Positions 11,526 through 24,867 of a stretch of DNA of 64,000 nt are shown here, piece by piece. How positions within the stretch are numbered: position 1 is the first letter of the stretch; each line of letters begins with the position of its first letter. The DNA comes from Cristatella mucedo (taxonomy: Eukaryota > Bryozoa > Phylactolaemata > Cristatellidae). The stretch is taken from the NCBI GenBank assembly GCA_009760855.2, contig WPIO01000007.1, forward strand, positions 11,563,501-11,627,500, written 5' to 3'. A model generated the notes under the pieces. It worked only from the letters and a program-made list of their open reading frames with translations. It ran no database searches and was not told the origin of the DNA. The translations under genes were made by a program, and so were the position numbers.

Positions 11526-12002
11526 AGTCCGGATTACTGGTCAGTAAGTGTCAGCAATGAACCGTTTAAACTACGCTTAGGCGACGCGATTTCCAAAACG
11601 CTTCCTAGAGATTACTTAATCGTAAAAGCGAGCGGCAGAGTGGAGGAGGGAGGCACCGGAGGGAGGTGCCAGGTGGGCAGTGATCTTAATGTTTCCGCTA
11701 AAAAATATGAAAGCGAATGGCTAAGCAAACCGACGCAGTCGCAAACCCGGTCTCCGAGATTTGAACAAGTTGAAAGTACGAGCACGTGCTAAACGAACGT
11801 AAGCACAGAGTCTCGGGCGCAAGAAAAAAGATCAAGTTTTTTCTCTAAGAAGCCGTGCGTCGGCCAGCGCAGGAACGTAGCGCGACGGAACCGGCGTCGA
11901 GCGTTACCATCGGTCGGAATAGATACGCATTAGATATGCATCGGATATGCACAGATAAGCGCCCTCCTGCTATTGCGACCGAACAAACCACCTATAATAT
12001 TA

Positions 12003-12105
12003 ACAATACTATTTTTATTCCACTTGTATAAGCACCCTCAGATGACTTAATCTCTTTTTAGGCACTGTAAATATTCTGTTAAGAAAGGATGATCGAATAA
12101 TTATC
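12003..12105 (-). repeat. LINE-A tail fragment
   Basis: CACTTGTATAAGCACCCTCA, then GACTTAATCTCTTTTTAGGC and GGATGATCGAATAATTATCG mirror the complement of a LINE-A tail (compare 3380-3470). Confidence 0.7.
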
Positions 12106-13272
12106 GGTGACATGGCGCAATGTCACCGATAATAACGTGGTATACAGCAAGCACGTAGCAGATATTTTTTTCGGGATGGCTAAATCTGAGCATGAGAGCA
12201 CGAAACGAGAAGCGTGCGTTTGAACAAGCTGATATTCAGCTCTCGCAGATTATAAAGCTGGGAGCTTCTAAACTGTTGTGCACCCTATGTCTAATCAATA
12301 GACACGATCCCTTTTCAGCACAAGGTAAATCCATTGAAAGCTTTGATTCGATTTTGGCATAATATAATGGTTTCATTAACCTTATTACTAGTTTTAATAT
12401 TTATCTTGGTTTTGTATTGTTTAGTAGTGTAGCAGTTTTTGCAACATACATGGATTATTTATCGAGACTCACATCGAATCACGTTTTTAAATTGATAGGT
12501 ACTCATAATGTGTGCATAGTCAACTCTCGGGACACGTTTTCATTGCGTATGACCTCATGGTGATGTAGGTCTTAGCTCGGAGTACGCGTTGTGTGCGCTA
12601 GCGGCTGCTGCTGTAATTAGCGAAGCGCTTAACACTAATGCACATGCCTCAGCTGAGGCCAATAGTTAAGCCATTGAAGCAGCTCAGCGTCGGCCACTAA
12701 TGAAGGTTGCATTTCGTGTCGTCTGCTGCGATTGATCGAGCTCTCATATATGTGCCCGCTCACAGGAATAAAGGAGAGTCTCGTTTACCGCCCACGTGCG
12801 CCCGCTGTGTCTCCGTGAGACTCCCAATAGAACAGTAACCACCGGAGTCACTATCTTACAGCATCCGAATTTGACCATGCAATACGTGTGCCGGTTTCTT
12901 GGATTCACGCTGGAGCTACTGTCTAGACCCCCTACTGCAGCCTTTGAATCAGCCGTGTTAGTCAGTCGAGTCCCGACTCACCCTTTGTCAAAAGCTCTGG
13001 TTTGTGTATAGTCCAGACGATTTTTTCAAATACAGTTAGAAGACCTCACGCTCAAGTTCGGCGCATCCGCTTTCATTCACGGTCCGTCTGCCCGTAATCT
13101 GGGCTGGATGTTCCGGAAAGACTTGCCAATGGCCGGGCTCGATGGCTCCGCGGCTCATCACGTTGGTCTACTTGTAGCTGTTGCCAAGATTGCGGCCTAC
13201 GCCGACGAGAGTACGCCAGCCAAATGCGCCAGTAAGTCTATGGCATAGCGGCGACACCACGGCCATTCGAAG
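12106..13272. other. No recognisable feature
   Basis: Mixed-composition spacer. Short open frames such as 12796-13011 show no domain, and no flanking splice sites stand out. Confidence 0.35.
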
Positions 13273-13370
13273 GATAATAATAATAATAATAGTAACACAC
13301 ATGTTATGGCGCCCTCAGAAGACCCAATCTCATTCATTTACTCCAATTCACTTTACATTTGCTGAAATCG
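13273..13370 (-). repeat. LINE-A tail fragment (left half of inverted pair)
   Basis: (TAA)n, then GTTATGGCGCCCTCAGAAGA and CACTTTACATTTGCTG: the complement of a LINE-A 3' end. It faces away from the plus-strand tail at 13493-13589. Confidence 0.8.
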
Positions 13371-13492
13371 CATCTAGATTGCTGCAAATATTTTATTTAC
13401 GATTCCCGACCTTGCGCCGCTGGGAAACTTACACGCTCGACCAGTCTGTCATCAACGACGGCGTAGCTGCCGCATATTTCGTCCATTTCTGC

Positions 13493-13589
13493 CTGAACTC
13501 CCTTTGCAGCAAATGTAAAGCGCCTAAAAAGAGATTGAGTTTTCTGAGGGCGCTTTATCAAGTGAATTATTATTATTATTATTATTATT
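13493..13589 (+). repeat. LINE-A tail fragment (right half of inverted pair)
   Basis: GAACTCCCTTTGCAGCAAAT, GTAAAGCGCCTAAAAAGAGA and GGGCGCTTTATCAAGTGAAT followed by (ATT)n. The terminal 100 bases are nearly identical to the end of the copy at 17850-17921. Confidence 0.85.
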
Positions 13590-14031
13590 CCCTGCCCACA
13601 TCAACGATAGAATCGTGTTCAAGATATCTCCACTTGGGCCTGCTCTTCAGCTTCCAGTCGTCTCGGCATTCGTTGCACAAAGTCAGCATCTTTTGGCGAT
13701 GGGCCGTCAGTTTTTACGGACCGTAAAGTATGGAGCACGCTTCTGTCACCACCTGCATCGTCTTTGCATCTCTAAGTATGCGGTAAAGACGCAGCTGTTT
13801 CATTAAGCTTTCCCAACATCCAAGCGGACTTATTTTGCTCGGCTTCTGGGTCGACGAGGCGGGCTCCTCCGCGGCTCCTTCGGGTCGCCTTCGCTCGGGG
13901 CCAGCAAGCATTGACTGCTCACGCGAATGCAACGCTCCTCAGCACGTGTCGCAGCAGCTCCGGGCGCTGGAGACGGTTTCGGGTTAGCGACAGCAGCCCG
14001 GCTGCAGCGCGGCGCGGTGGTTATTTTCTAC

Positions 14032-14198
14032 TCGCTGATTTAACAGCCTCTTTTTGTATAGCGACAGAAGAGCCTTTGCGGCCATCACCACCGCTTGCAG
14101 TGGTGATACAGGATCACCCACCACAGGATTCGAACCTACGACCTCGATACCGAGGTCGTGAAAAGCGACCGCCTTACCTGGTGACCCATTACGGCTCA
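14032..14198 (-). mobile_element. tRNA-derived SINE, subfamily 1
   Basis: On the plus strand it begins GCTGATTTAACAGCCTC and carries the complement of the B box (GGATTCGAACC) and of the A-box region (CGCCTTACCTGGTGACCC). It ends about 230 bases upstream of the TPX2 start codon. Confidence 0.9.
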
Positions 14199-14399
14199 CC
14201 GGTTGTCTGCCTGCCGGAGACAGCTCGACGCTGCATCCAGCGCGCACGCGGCCGCGCCCCACCAAAATTTGGCTGATAATTTGCGTCCTATTCATATGTC
14301 CATGTTGCTCATCCGCTCTGAGACGACCGCAAAAGACGACCTCAGTACCGCCCGCCTTTCGATGCAGCAAACCCATTAAGTTCACGGCGGCTAACGCGG

Positions 14400-14420
14400 C
14401 CAATTTGAACGTACTTCCGG
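14400..14420 (+). promoter_or_regulatory. CCAAT box, CHR-like and ETS-like sites upstream of TPX2
   Basis: CCAAT lies at 14400-14404, overlapping TTTGAA (CHR consensus) at 14404-14409. ACTTCCGG (ETS core) lies at 14413-14420, ten bases before the ATG at 14431. CCAAT with CHR is the known signature of G2/M promoters bound by NF-Y and MuvB complexes, and vertebrate TPX2 is cell-cycle regulated. In known promoters the CCAAT and CHR sites are usually spaced further apart, so function here is inferred only from sequence and context. Confidence 0.4.
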
Positions 14421-14430
14421 CTTTTCCAGT

Positions 14431-14527
14431 ATGGACGTCGATCCTACCTATGAGTTTAACGCTCCCCGCTTCTTTGACTTCGATGCTTCTCCATCATCAC
14501 TAGAAGATCATGCTGATGAGATTTTTG
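14431..14527 (+). CDS. TPX2: TPX2 exon 1, Aurora A-binding motif
   Basis: The first 32 codons, then one base before a strong donor (TTTTTG|GTAAGC). The segment Y7-E-F9-N-A-P-R-F-F-D-F is the core that inserts into Aurora A. A second contact is a Trp-Phe pair in vertebrates (DSWF). Here the equivalent reads DEIF, so the tryptophan is replaced by isoleucine. The human gene also has an exon boundary just after this pair, as I recall it. The next in-frame stop lies four codons into the intron. Confidence 0.82.
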
Positions 14528-17500
14528 GTAAGCTGCTGTTATAGCGCTTATTTTTTTACCCGATTTGCTGCTCCGCGGCGAACCGTCGAAGCGCCGGTAT
14601 TTGCTCCCCCAGGTGCCTCTCATGACAAAATCTCGCTTCCGTCGCTCATTTGCTAGCTCGGCGTTCGTTTTTCCCCCCAGCAATATAACGCTACGAAGTT
14701 TAGTTCGCTAGCAAGGGAAGCCGACGTAGCGGTGAGCGTAGTTCGCACTCATTTTCCTCGCCTCCATGGGACGCTTTGCCTGTGCTTCGGCACTGCGGTC
14801 CGGGCGTTTCGGAGGCCATTCGACCCGTGTCTCACATGTCAGCCCACGGTCCGTACATTTCGATCCAGTTCCCTGACACATTTAGCACCCGCGCAGGATG
14901 CTCGCGCTTGTCATATGCGCACACGGAGGTCCAAGAAGGGAGCCCGTCTGCACCGATGGTTTCAGCTCGTTCGAGCTTACCCGGTGCCCCCCCCCGTTTA
15001 GTCTTATTATGGTCACCACATCTTATTACGTGGTTGTGAGTTTTGAGCATCCTAGCATTGCTTGTCGATCCCAGAATCCGTGTAACTAAGTGGAGATATT
15101 ATGTGGCCCGTACTTGGATGGAAATACCCAATCCATGCACCTGTTTATCACAGCATTTAGTGGGTCCCTCTGATTCGTCCTTTGTGCGCTTGTGTATGCT
15201 GACACTGTGCATGCTTTCATTAACCATATTTGCATGTTGACACTGTGAATGTCACCTCTTCTTGTTATGCTTGTTGACATTGTGCATGCTACCACTAACC
15301 AGTCGATTATGCTTCCTTTACAGCACATGTAAAGTGCCTAGAAAAAGATTCGGTTCTCTGTGGGCGCTATACAAGTGTATTATTATTATTATTATTATTA
15401 TCGCAGAAGTTATTCTTGTAGTATTGCTTGGAATAAAATGTGCTGGCACCTTTTTTAAACTGCCTGACTGAGCTAATCTGGGGGCGGGGAGGTGCAGCTT
15501 GAAGACGTGGTAACCTAAGGAATTAAGTTGTAGCCAAGGTGAATGCTTGCAGGCCAACATTCGGATTTTGGTGTGGGATTCTTGACTGTAAAATGCGTAA
15601 TGTGGTGTGCATGACTGCACTGCAGCACCAATGCAGGAAGTGATGGCCGTAGCTGGTACCTGCATAGTCGATAACCTGGTAAGACCTGGCCCCAGGACTG
15701 CTTACCCGCCGACGGTTAGGGCTACCTGCCTATGTCCTCACTATGTTAACCATGACATAAGGTTGCTGCTTGCAGACGAGCAATCAAGCGGCACCTGCTG
15801 CCCTGCTCTTAAAGATCTGAAGATCTGCCTCTCGTGTCTGTACTTAATGCGCTTGCGAGGAGACACCGATCTTGCAGCTCATGAGCAAAGAGCTGATACC
15901 TTTGGCTTGACTTGCAAAAACCTGGCAGATGCCCCGAGGACATGGTCTGCTGCAGTTCCTTTGCAGTTTGCACTTCAGGTTCATTCTTGGTTGGCCTTTG
16001 TGGTCGACTCTGAAAGAAATTGCACCAGCCCCTGTTTGCAGAGCATTACAAAGCTTCCAATGTTACTATACCTACTTAGCAAGTCCATAGTCTGGAACTT
16101 CTCGGACAATTGCATGGTGCTGTGGCCTGACTCTGCTGCCTGGCTAGTGTAAGACAACAAGTCCTCTGGACCCTATTCCCACTGTCCTGCTCCTACGTTG
16201 CATTGATCTGCTGCTGCCATGCATAACTAACATAATTAATATGTCATTAGCCTCAGGTCATGTCCCAGCACCTTTCAAAAAAGCTGTAGTCAGGCCACTT
16301 CTCAAGAAAGTTACACTTGACCAAGAGAACTTGAGCAACTACCGCCCAGTTTCCCTTCTACCATTCCTATCAAAGACACTGGAACGGGTCGTGGCAGACC
16401 AGCTAAACTCGTATATCGAAACCTCATACCTTGCTAGTAAGTTCCAGTCTGGCTTTAGAGCTAATCACTCCACAGAGTCAGCATTGCTTCGGGTATACAA
16501 CGACCTACTTAGGAATGCAGACATGGGTAGAGTGTCTCTGCTTGTTTTGCTTGATCTTTCGGCAGCTTTTGATACCATCGATCACAAAGTTCTTCTAGAG
16601 CGCCTCTCATCTCGCCTGGGCATCACTGGCACTGCTCTGCAGTGGTTCAGGTCCTATCTCAGTGGGAGACTCCAGAGTATTGACGTGAATGGACAAAGAT
16701 CATCTGAAGCACCTCTGAAATATGGAGTACCTCAGGGCTCAGTGCTAGGTCCGGTTCTTTTCACGGTTTATACTCTCCCTCTTGCTGATGTGATTGCCAA
16801 GCACAATCTAGGCTTTCACTTCTATGCGGATGACACTCAGTTGTACCTTTGCTTTGATCCCTCCCAGCCTTCGAGCACCTCAAATTCTCTCAACTCACTA
16901 GCTGCATGCATTAATGACATCCGCACATGGATGGCAGCAAATTTTCTAAAACTTAACGATGATAAAACTAACTTACTAGTTATGGGCAAACCCAGTGTGA
17001 TCCAGAGATTGGAAAGGCTGACTCTCAAAATTGGCTCTGCCAGCATATCTCCTGTCGAATCAGCTCGGAATCTAGGTGTCATATTCCAAAGCGACCTCTC
17101 GTTAGACGACCATATCAGCTCCACAGTCAAATCCGCCTATTTTCAGCTTCATAACATTGCTAAAATTCGGGCTTGTTTAGATAAAGATACCACATCTAAG
17201 TTGGTCCATGCATTCGTGACATCCCGTCTCGACTTCTGCAACTCACTGCTTACTGGCCTACCAGCATGTGCGATCACGCGATTGCAGCTTGTGCAAAACT
17301 CTGTAGCTAGGCTTGTCTGTCGTGAGCGTCGCAGTTGCCACATTACTCCACTTCTCGCCGACCTGCACTGGCTACCAGTGAGGCAACGGATTGACTTCAA
17401 GGTTTTGTCGCTCACTTTTAGGTCCCTTCATTCTATGGCTCCAGCCTATCTGTCAGATATACTACCCCATCAGGCCAAGCATCGTACCACCCGCTTCTCG

Positions 17501-20500
17501 GAATCCATCAGTCTAGAAATACCTCATACAAACCTTAAATCCTTTGGAGACCGTGCATTTAGTTCATATGCTCCCAAAGCCTGGAACTCCCTCCCGACCT
17601 GCGTCAAAACATCCCCTGACCTGACCACATTTAAAAGGAACCTAAAAACACACCTATTTAGGGCAGCATTTAGTGGGTCCCTGTGATTCGTCTTTAATGT
17701 GCTTATGCGTGCTGACACTGCATGCTGCCACTAACCACATTTGCATGCTGACCCTGTGCATGTCACCCCTAACCATATTATTCATCTCGTTTGTTTTTCA
17801 AGCATGATTTTACTTACCATTCCATTGCATTTCACTTTACAGCAAATGTAAAGCGCATAGAGAGAGATTGAGTTCTCTGAGGGCGCTTTATCAAGTGAAT
17901 TATTATTATTATTATTATTATGCCAACTGGGCAGAGTGAATGGTCTCGCTTTTTATCCTTGCCAGGTCAGTTCTCAATCCGGATGCTGTTCGTGGGCAAT
18001 ATAGATCACAAAACCTCACAAGCTAGCCCATGGTCTTCAAAAGCGCTGGTTGATTTGTGTGATAAAGCCATCCTTTAATTTTTTATAACAAATTTATTGT
18101 TATTATTATTTGTCAGAGGTCGGACGCTGAGCAGCATCACACGAGTTTCTGCAATTTGCTAACATAAACCATTTTCACTTGATATCGAATGCTGCTAAGG
18201 ATTTCATGTAGGCAGCAGCTCTCCTTCACAGCCGATGAGAAGCATGTCACTTAATGCCATGGATATTGATTCTCTTGCAGCCAGTTGTAAAGCACCTGGA
18301 TTCAGATTAAGCTCTCTTAGGGTGCTATACGAGCGACATGTTATTATTATTATTAATATGATCGAGCTGGTGTGGAGACCACGAGTTTTGGTTTAATTTT
18401 GGTTCGTAATTCCTTAATTGTCTTTCGTGCAATCCCATGCAGTCTATAGATGGTAGGTGGTTGGCCAGCAGCTGCCTCGTGGTTTCCATGAGAAGACGAG
18501 GTTGAATGGCAACTCGTTAGCATCTGGACTCCGGCTTTGAGAATGCACCGTCTTTTTCATAAAGTAAAAAGTAAAGGCTAGCTGATTCAGGAGCCTCATT
18601 TACATAGCAAGAGTAGAGCCTGGCACCCATCAGCCCAGCTTGCAGTGTGCAGTGAGTGACTGCCTGCTGCAAGAATTGAACCCATTAGCTGACCTGGGCT
18701 GTGAAGCGTAAGCAGCTTAGCCGCGGGCCATGTTTTACATTCATCTCTTTTTCACGACGATCATTCGAGCACACTGCAGATGTTGCTCTCTTATTTATCA
18801 GCAGTTCTCTCTTACTCTTGTGTTCTTGTTCTTTCTCTCTCTCTCTCTCTCCTCCATTTCCTGCCCTCTCCCTCTCGGTCTCCCTCTCTTTTTTCTTACT
18901 CCCATCTCTTTCTTGTTATTTGTCTTTCTTTCTATGTCTGTCTACTATGTACCAATATCTTGTTTGATTGGACTCTCTCACTGACAAGCGGACCAATCCT
19001 GATGGCCCTCTGGCTAGCATCTCAAAATCTGCATCCTGAGAGTTCGATTTCGCTTGTGGTAGCACGTTTAACTTTTTTTTTGACACTTTGACACCGACGG
19101 TTTGGTATGCTATGCCTTTGTAGCCCTTTTGGTTGAGATGGAAACCCAGGCCCGGGTGCCCATCCCACCGGGTAGCCTATGCTACCGGTCACTGTGCCCT
19201 TGGTGCGAATACAGTCATGCAATTTAACTTTGCTTCTCACCAAAGGTGTTGTGCCTTCGTGCTCAGCTACTTCTGCACTATTGCAAAAGTACCGTCTGTT
19301 AAAACACGGGGCTTTGCATTTGCGTGTCCTCTGCTGAAGCGATCACTTAGTGCCTAGATATTCTTCTTGCAGCAGTCTCTAATTTAATGTGATTTGGTCA
19401 GGCTTCGTTGTGCTGTTTCGTTTTGTACTTAATGCAAATGGTGGTCGTCTTTTTAGCAATGCAGGCAAGCTGCTGATAGCTGTGCAAACTATTGCATCTT
19501 CCTGTGCGCTGCTGCCGCCCAAAGCTTGGGCGCCCACTCCCCATGTTTCTGCTTTCTGTTCTCAGCTTTCCTGCCTGTCAGGCTTCCACCTGGCAATTGC
19601 TGCGTACTGCCGCCCGATCGCTGATTGCTCGAGCAAGCTCCTGCTGTGGCCATTTGCAGGTGTGAGAGTTGTCGGCGATGTCGCCGGATCTCCCGGGTTG
19701 AGGTTGCCTGCCTCGCTGCCTCCTTCCGCAGACACGGAGGACCAAACAGGGTAAGTCTCACACACTTCCACGTTCCACTGCCACGTGAGTTCTCTCAACT
19801 CTCGGATTCGACTTTTGATCATGTCTTGCTTTTCTTGCTGCTGCAGATCTGGGAGCTACAGCGCAGCTATGAATCCTTTCTTGCAAGCCGGCCGGTGCGC
19901 CCAGCCAGATAGACGAGCAGAGAGCAGGCGTGGCTGGCTTCTGGACTTCAGGCCGACGCCTGCAGTGGTAGTGTCTGCCACTGTATGCAGGGCTCGCCTC
20001 CCGCAGGCTGTCGGCAGACTCCAACGCCCTGCGGCGTGGCCCGGCAGCCAGCCAGCTGCGCCGACGGATGCCGAAGTAGCAGCATCGAACGTGGCCTCTG
20101 GCCGTGCTCAGTGGCGGCCACCTCTGCGATCGCCGCTGCCAGCAGCTGCCGGCGTAGCGCCGGCACGCTTTCTCGGCGGCATCTCAAACTCGGCTGTCTC
20201 GAAGCAGCCGGTCGGCAAGCTGGGCAGCTGCCAGCGGTGGCAGCAGCCGAGTCTTTGGCAAAAGTCGCTCGCCTCCCTAGATGAAGAAGCCGCCGCTCCG
20301 GCGGACGAAAACAGGCCGCCGCTGCCGGGGGCTCTCCATTGCCCGCGCATTCTCCTACACAGTGTCGGCACCACCGGCGGCAAGCCAATGAAAGAGCCTC
20401 GTTCCTTGGCCCCCAAGTTGGGCCACGATCGCCCGGCGCTCGTGCCACTGAGGTAGGCTGGACCGAGCAGAGCGTCAGCCGCCGATGCCTCGCAGCTGCA

Positions 20501-20840
20501 GCGTGTTGCGCTGGCTTGCTGGAAACCTTCGCTGGAAGCCACAACCACCACCACCCTTCCCCACCGTCGCCTGACCACCGGGCTTGCTTGCTGCTGCAGG
20601 AGTGCAAGTCACGTGAACGTGCCGGAGGCTTCGAGGAGTCGCAGCATCGCTCTATCGGCGCGCTTGACACGTGCAGCTGCTGCTGTGCCGATCAATGTTT
20701 CGGCTCCCAAGGATGGCCTGCAGCTGCGCGCAGGCAAGGTTTGTTGCGAGCGCAAGGCATCGGTGGCGTTTTTTGTTTGGGATGATGGCACTTGCTATAG
20801 TTTTAGCTTTTGAGAGAGGAGGAAGAGTATGATGATGATA

Positions 20841-20874
<34 letters not shown>

Positions 20875-23800
20875 GAGGGACCTAGTTGGTCTAGTTCGTA
20901 ATGGTCATTTGTGGAGCTTCCTTCGTTGAAGGGCCCTTCCCTGCAGCCATCAGCTGCACAAGTCGACCGGTTGCGGGTAGCTGCCTTGACGCGTGCGAAT
21001 AGCTTGGCTACTGCAGTCGGTGAGAGAGACGGTTGCTTGCGCTGCTCTCTGGAGCTGCTCTCTGGAGCTGCTCTCTGGAGCTGCTCTCTGGAGCTGCTCT
21101 CTGGAGCTGTTCGTTTGAGCTTCTTGCCTGAGCTGCTAGCTGGAGCTGCTTGCCTGTGCCGCCTCGAGCATCGCTGCACACAAGCGTGAGACATAAGTTC
21201 AAACGAGCATGCTGCTGAACTGCAACCTCTGCTTAGCCGACCCAGACGGGCCGCATCTGCTTGACCACCTCGTGCATTGTCGCCGCTCAGCTTGCTCGTG
21301 AAAGCGTGACATACGTCGCAGAGCTACTTTCGTGTTGCTGCTTCCAGATATTGCATCGAGCAGGTGCTGTGCCACTGTGCTGCCATCGGCCGTGACTAAT
21401 GCAGTGATTGCTCGTGTTGTCACTGCAGGTGGCTTGCAAGCTGCTGGTGCTGCTGCTGCACCTGGTGCTGCTGCTGCTGCCACTATTGGCGATAAAGGCC
21501 TTGCTGAAAAGTCTCGACTACAGGAGCCGGCTGTTGGTTTGGCACGATCGCTTGGACACAGTGTCCTGGCATGTGATCAGATGCAAAAGCGAACTGCATC
21601 GTTGAGATCAGTAATGCCTGAGAAATTGTAAGTGCAATGCATGGTGCTTGGAGCGGTTGCCCCATCCCGGTTCTTGTTTTACCAGTGCAACTAGTAAGGC
21701 GTCCCGTCCGCTGAGCCCGGTTTTCGTGCCTTAGATTTTCTGAGACCATCTTATGTGGCTTCGCGCTGATTGGTTGGCAGCCGTCAGAGTAGAAGTGTGC
21801 AAAACAGTACTGTTGCTTGCAGATACTCGAAGCATTTTAGCCATCTGCACGAAACATAATCACCATCATTGCTGCTGTTGACGTGTTGTTATCGTTAATA
21901 ATCTTCAGTTTTGTAAGCTTGACCGACGATTCCATGCATACTAATTGCCATGTCTCTATCCTGTGCTGATAATTTTTGGCCTGACATCTTGCTCCTTAGA
22001 GGCATACATTCGACCCATTTTTGTTCCAACTGCTTCAAATCATTATCATCTACCCTATGAAATGTCAGCTTTTTCAGATAACTGTTTGCCAGTTAATAAT
22101 AATATCAATAGTATTAGTTCATTTTTGTAGCTTAAAAGATCTTGATCTCTATCCAGGTTCTTTGCAATTTGCTGTAAGAGAATCACTACCCATGATGTAA
22201 GTGACATGCTGGGTATTAAGCCTACAAAAACTAAAAACTATCGTGCTTTGGCCAGCATGCATAAGTAAACATAAACATACTCACGGCCACTGGTTAGTAA
22301 GACTTCTGGCTAGGAGCTTGCTCTGAATCATGTATAAGCATACATAGACCAAACAAAGATAAGTCGCTGACGCTTAGGGAAAGCACTCTCGAACTCGTTA
22401 GTGTACCTCCACCTGCTACTCAGCATATTATCATCTCACATCTTAATGCCAATCATACTAAATTGAAATCTTTTGGCAATCGGGCCTTCATCTCGTATGC
22501 ATCGAAAGTCTGGAGCTTGCTTCCGGCTTCTTTCAACACCTGCATCGACTCTCATCTTTAAGTCTCAGCTGATGACAGCTGTTCTGGTCAACACTAGGGG
22601 AGCATGGAGGTAGGATAAGTAAGTTAGAGCAAGCGGGTGAAGTGAGCTATAAGCTAGGCAGCCGATCTTGAAATCGATTCGATCCTTGCTAGGGAGTCAG
22701 TGAAACTCAGCCAGAAATGGTGTGATATGGCAGCTGCATCTTTGACAACGGGCTAGACGAGCTGCTTAGTTTTGCACAATTGCAGATGGTTAAGGGTACT
22801 GGCCGGGAGTCGTAGAGGAAAGGGAAATGGCCACGGAGAAAATGCTAGCTCTCTGCTTGCAGCTTTAACGATGTCGACTCGTAGAAGCTGCTTCTGTTTA
22901 GGAAGAATAAAAAATATATTCAGTGTCCCAAAAGTAAGATAGACCGGCAATGATGCTGCTGTAAAAAAAATGACCTCCCAATTCTAGTTGAAGGCTGTTG
23001 ATCTGGCGACAGCTCCTGTGTGCCAGTGCTCATTTTTTTCTATTCCTATCATACCACCGATCTTAAACTTAGCTCATCTTGAGTCACGATCACCTTCTGA
23101 CAGTACTGCAGGCTCTCTGTAGACGAGCTCGATTATGATCTCGTATGCCATCGGACATGCCGTCGGACTCACCATCGTGCATCTATCAAGTTATTTTACC
23201 TTACATCTTTTTTAAATACCACGATTGCGCCTCATTCTTGAAAGGATTGTGTTAGCTTCTTCACTGTGAATGGCAACCAGCTACCGCCTATTCGTACTTG
23301 TGATGGCTGAAACAAAGTCAGCATCGGAAAGGCTCTATTTACTGTGTTGGCTGGCTGATAGCGTTGTTGTTTCAGTTGATCTGGTATAAACGAATCGCCC
23401 AAAGTGTCCATATTTAAGATGCATGCAGTATTTTCTCGGTCGCATTGTCAATGATGTTCCTTACCTCACCTTACCTCATCTCTTCACAAGTATAGTTATC
23501 CAGCTAATGGCTTGCTGTACAAGAAGTCTGTCTTGAGCTTATGATGCTTTGCTTTTACTTATAGCCTGTTGTGATCCTAGTGCTCATCCACCTGTGCCTT
23601 TTCTCATGCCATATTCCGGAGATCATTTAATTGTAGCTGCAAGCTCGCCAGAGCATCTAATGGGACTCATGATTTATTTTTGGTGAGGCAACAAACTACT
23701 TTTCATTTTAGCAAACAGCGATTTGATGACCATTTGGCAACTAGAAAGGTGCACGGCGCTCCTACACTGAGTTGCACATCGAAGGTAAATGCAGGCAGCT

Positions 23801-24816
23801 GCTGCTAGCTGTGTTTAGCTCCTGCAGGGTTGGCTGCCTTCGTGCATGTTAGTCGCCTGGTGAGTTTCAGCAGCGATCAAGCAAGCTCTCAAGCTTGGCA
23901 CTGTCTAACGATCACTGTGGCCTTGTCAGCAGGCCCTGCCCCACAAAGAAACAAAGCCCAACACGTATCCAGACCGAATCAGCATACAAGGGTTAATGAC
24001 ATGTGTAGTATCAGGCATGCAAAAACAATCAGGTATTTCGCCTAGGCCAGCTTGCTAAAGCAACTGCGAATAAACTCATGGCCACCTGTTAGTAAGATCG
24101 ACGGCAGCTTGTTAACGGCAGCTGTGAGTCATGCACTGAGCACAAAGCAAACCGGAACAGAAAAGACAACTTTACTGGGGCGAAGAGAAAGCTGATCGGA
24201 TCAGTTGCAGTCTTGAGCTGAGACTTAAAAGTTGCAAGGTCATTGCAGGTAGTGCCCGGACCAGGAAGCGAGTTCCAGAGCTTGATCACGAAATTCAGTT
24301 TAGTGCAAGGGCCGGTAAGATGGCTTGATTTGCGTGTGCATGCATTACCATGGAGTTCCAGTTTAGTAGAAAGACGGGTATACTACAAGCACACATTTGG
24401 CAGGTAGGTGTGGAGAACGTAGGCAGCACTGAACTCGTGAGATGTTTTTGGCTTAAGTCAACACTTATCCTAACCTGTTTATGAGTTGACCGTAGAGACA
24501 ACCCTAAAAGTCATTCATCCCACGTCGGTAGATCTCAAAGCCCTGCATACTCTGATAATTATTTTACTAGATGCTTGGAATATACATGTAAGGACCGTGA
24601 TGGCCCTAGGAGGTAAGGTGCTTGCTCATCAAGACCGAGATCGTGGATTCGACTTCAGCAGTTGTGCGATCCTTTATTGCCAACTGCAAGCAGTGGTGAC
24701 AACAGTTAAGGCTCTCATGCTGCTATACAAACGAGGCTGTTAAATCAGCTAATATTTATTATTTATTTACATGTAGGGTATACACACTTGCACAAACATA
24801 AACACACAACACACAC

Positions 24817-24867
<51 letters not shown>

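Noticed and set aside
15607-16152. A 181-codon plus-strand frame in TPX2 intron 1
   Set aside because: No domain, no splice sites in a usable phase, and it stops at the LINE-A junction; probably chance.
19948-20670. A 240-codon minus-strand frame
   Set aside because: It lies opposite TPX2 exons 3 and 4, has no domain, and reflects GC-rich codon composition of the sense strand.
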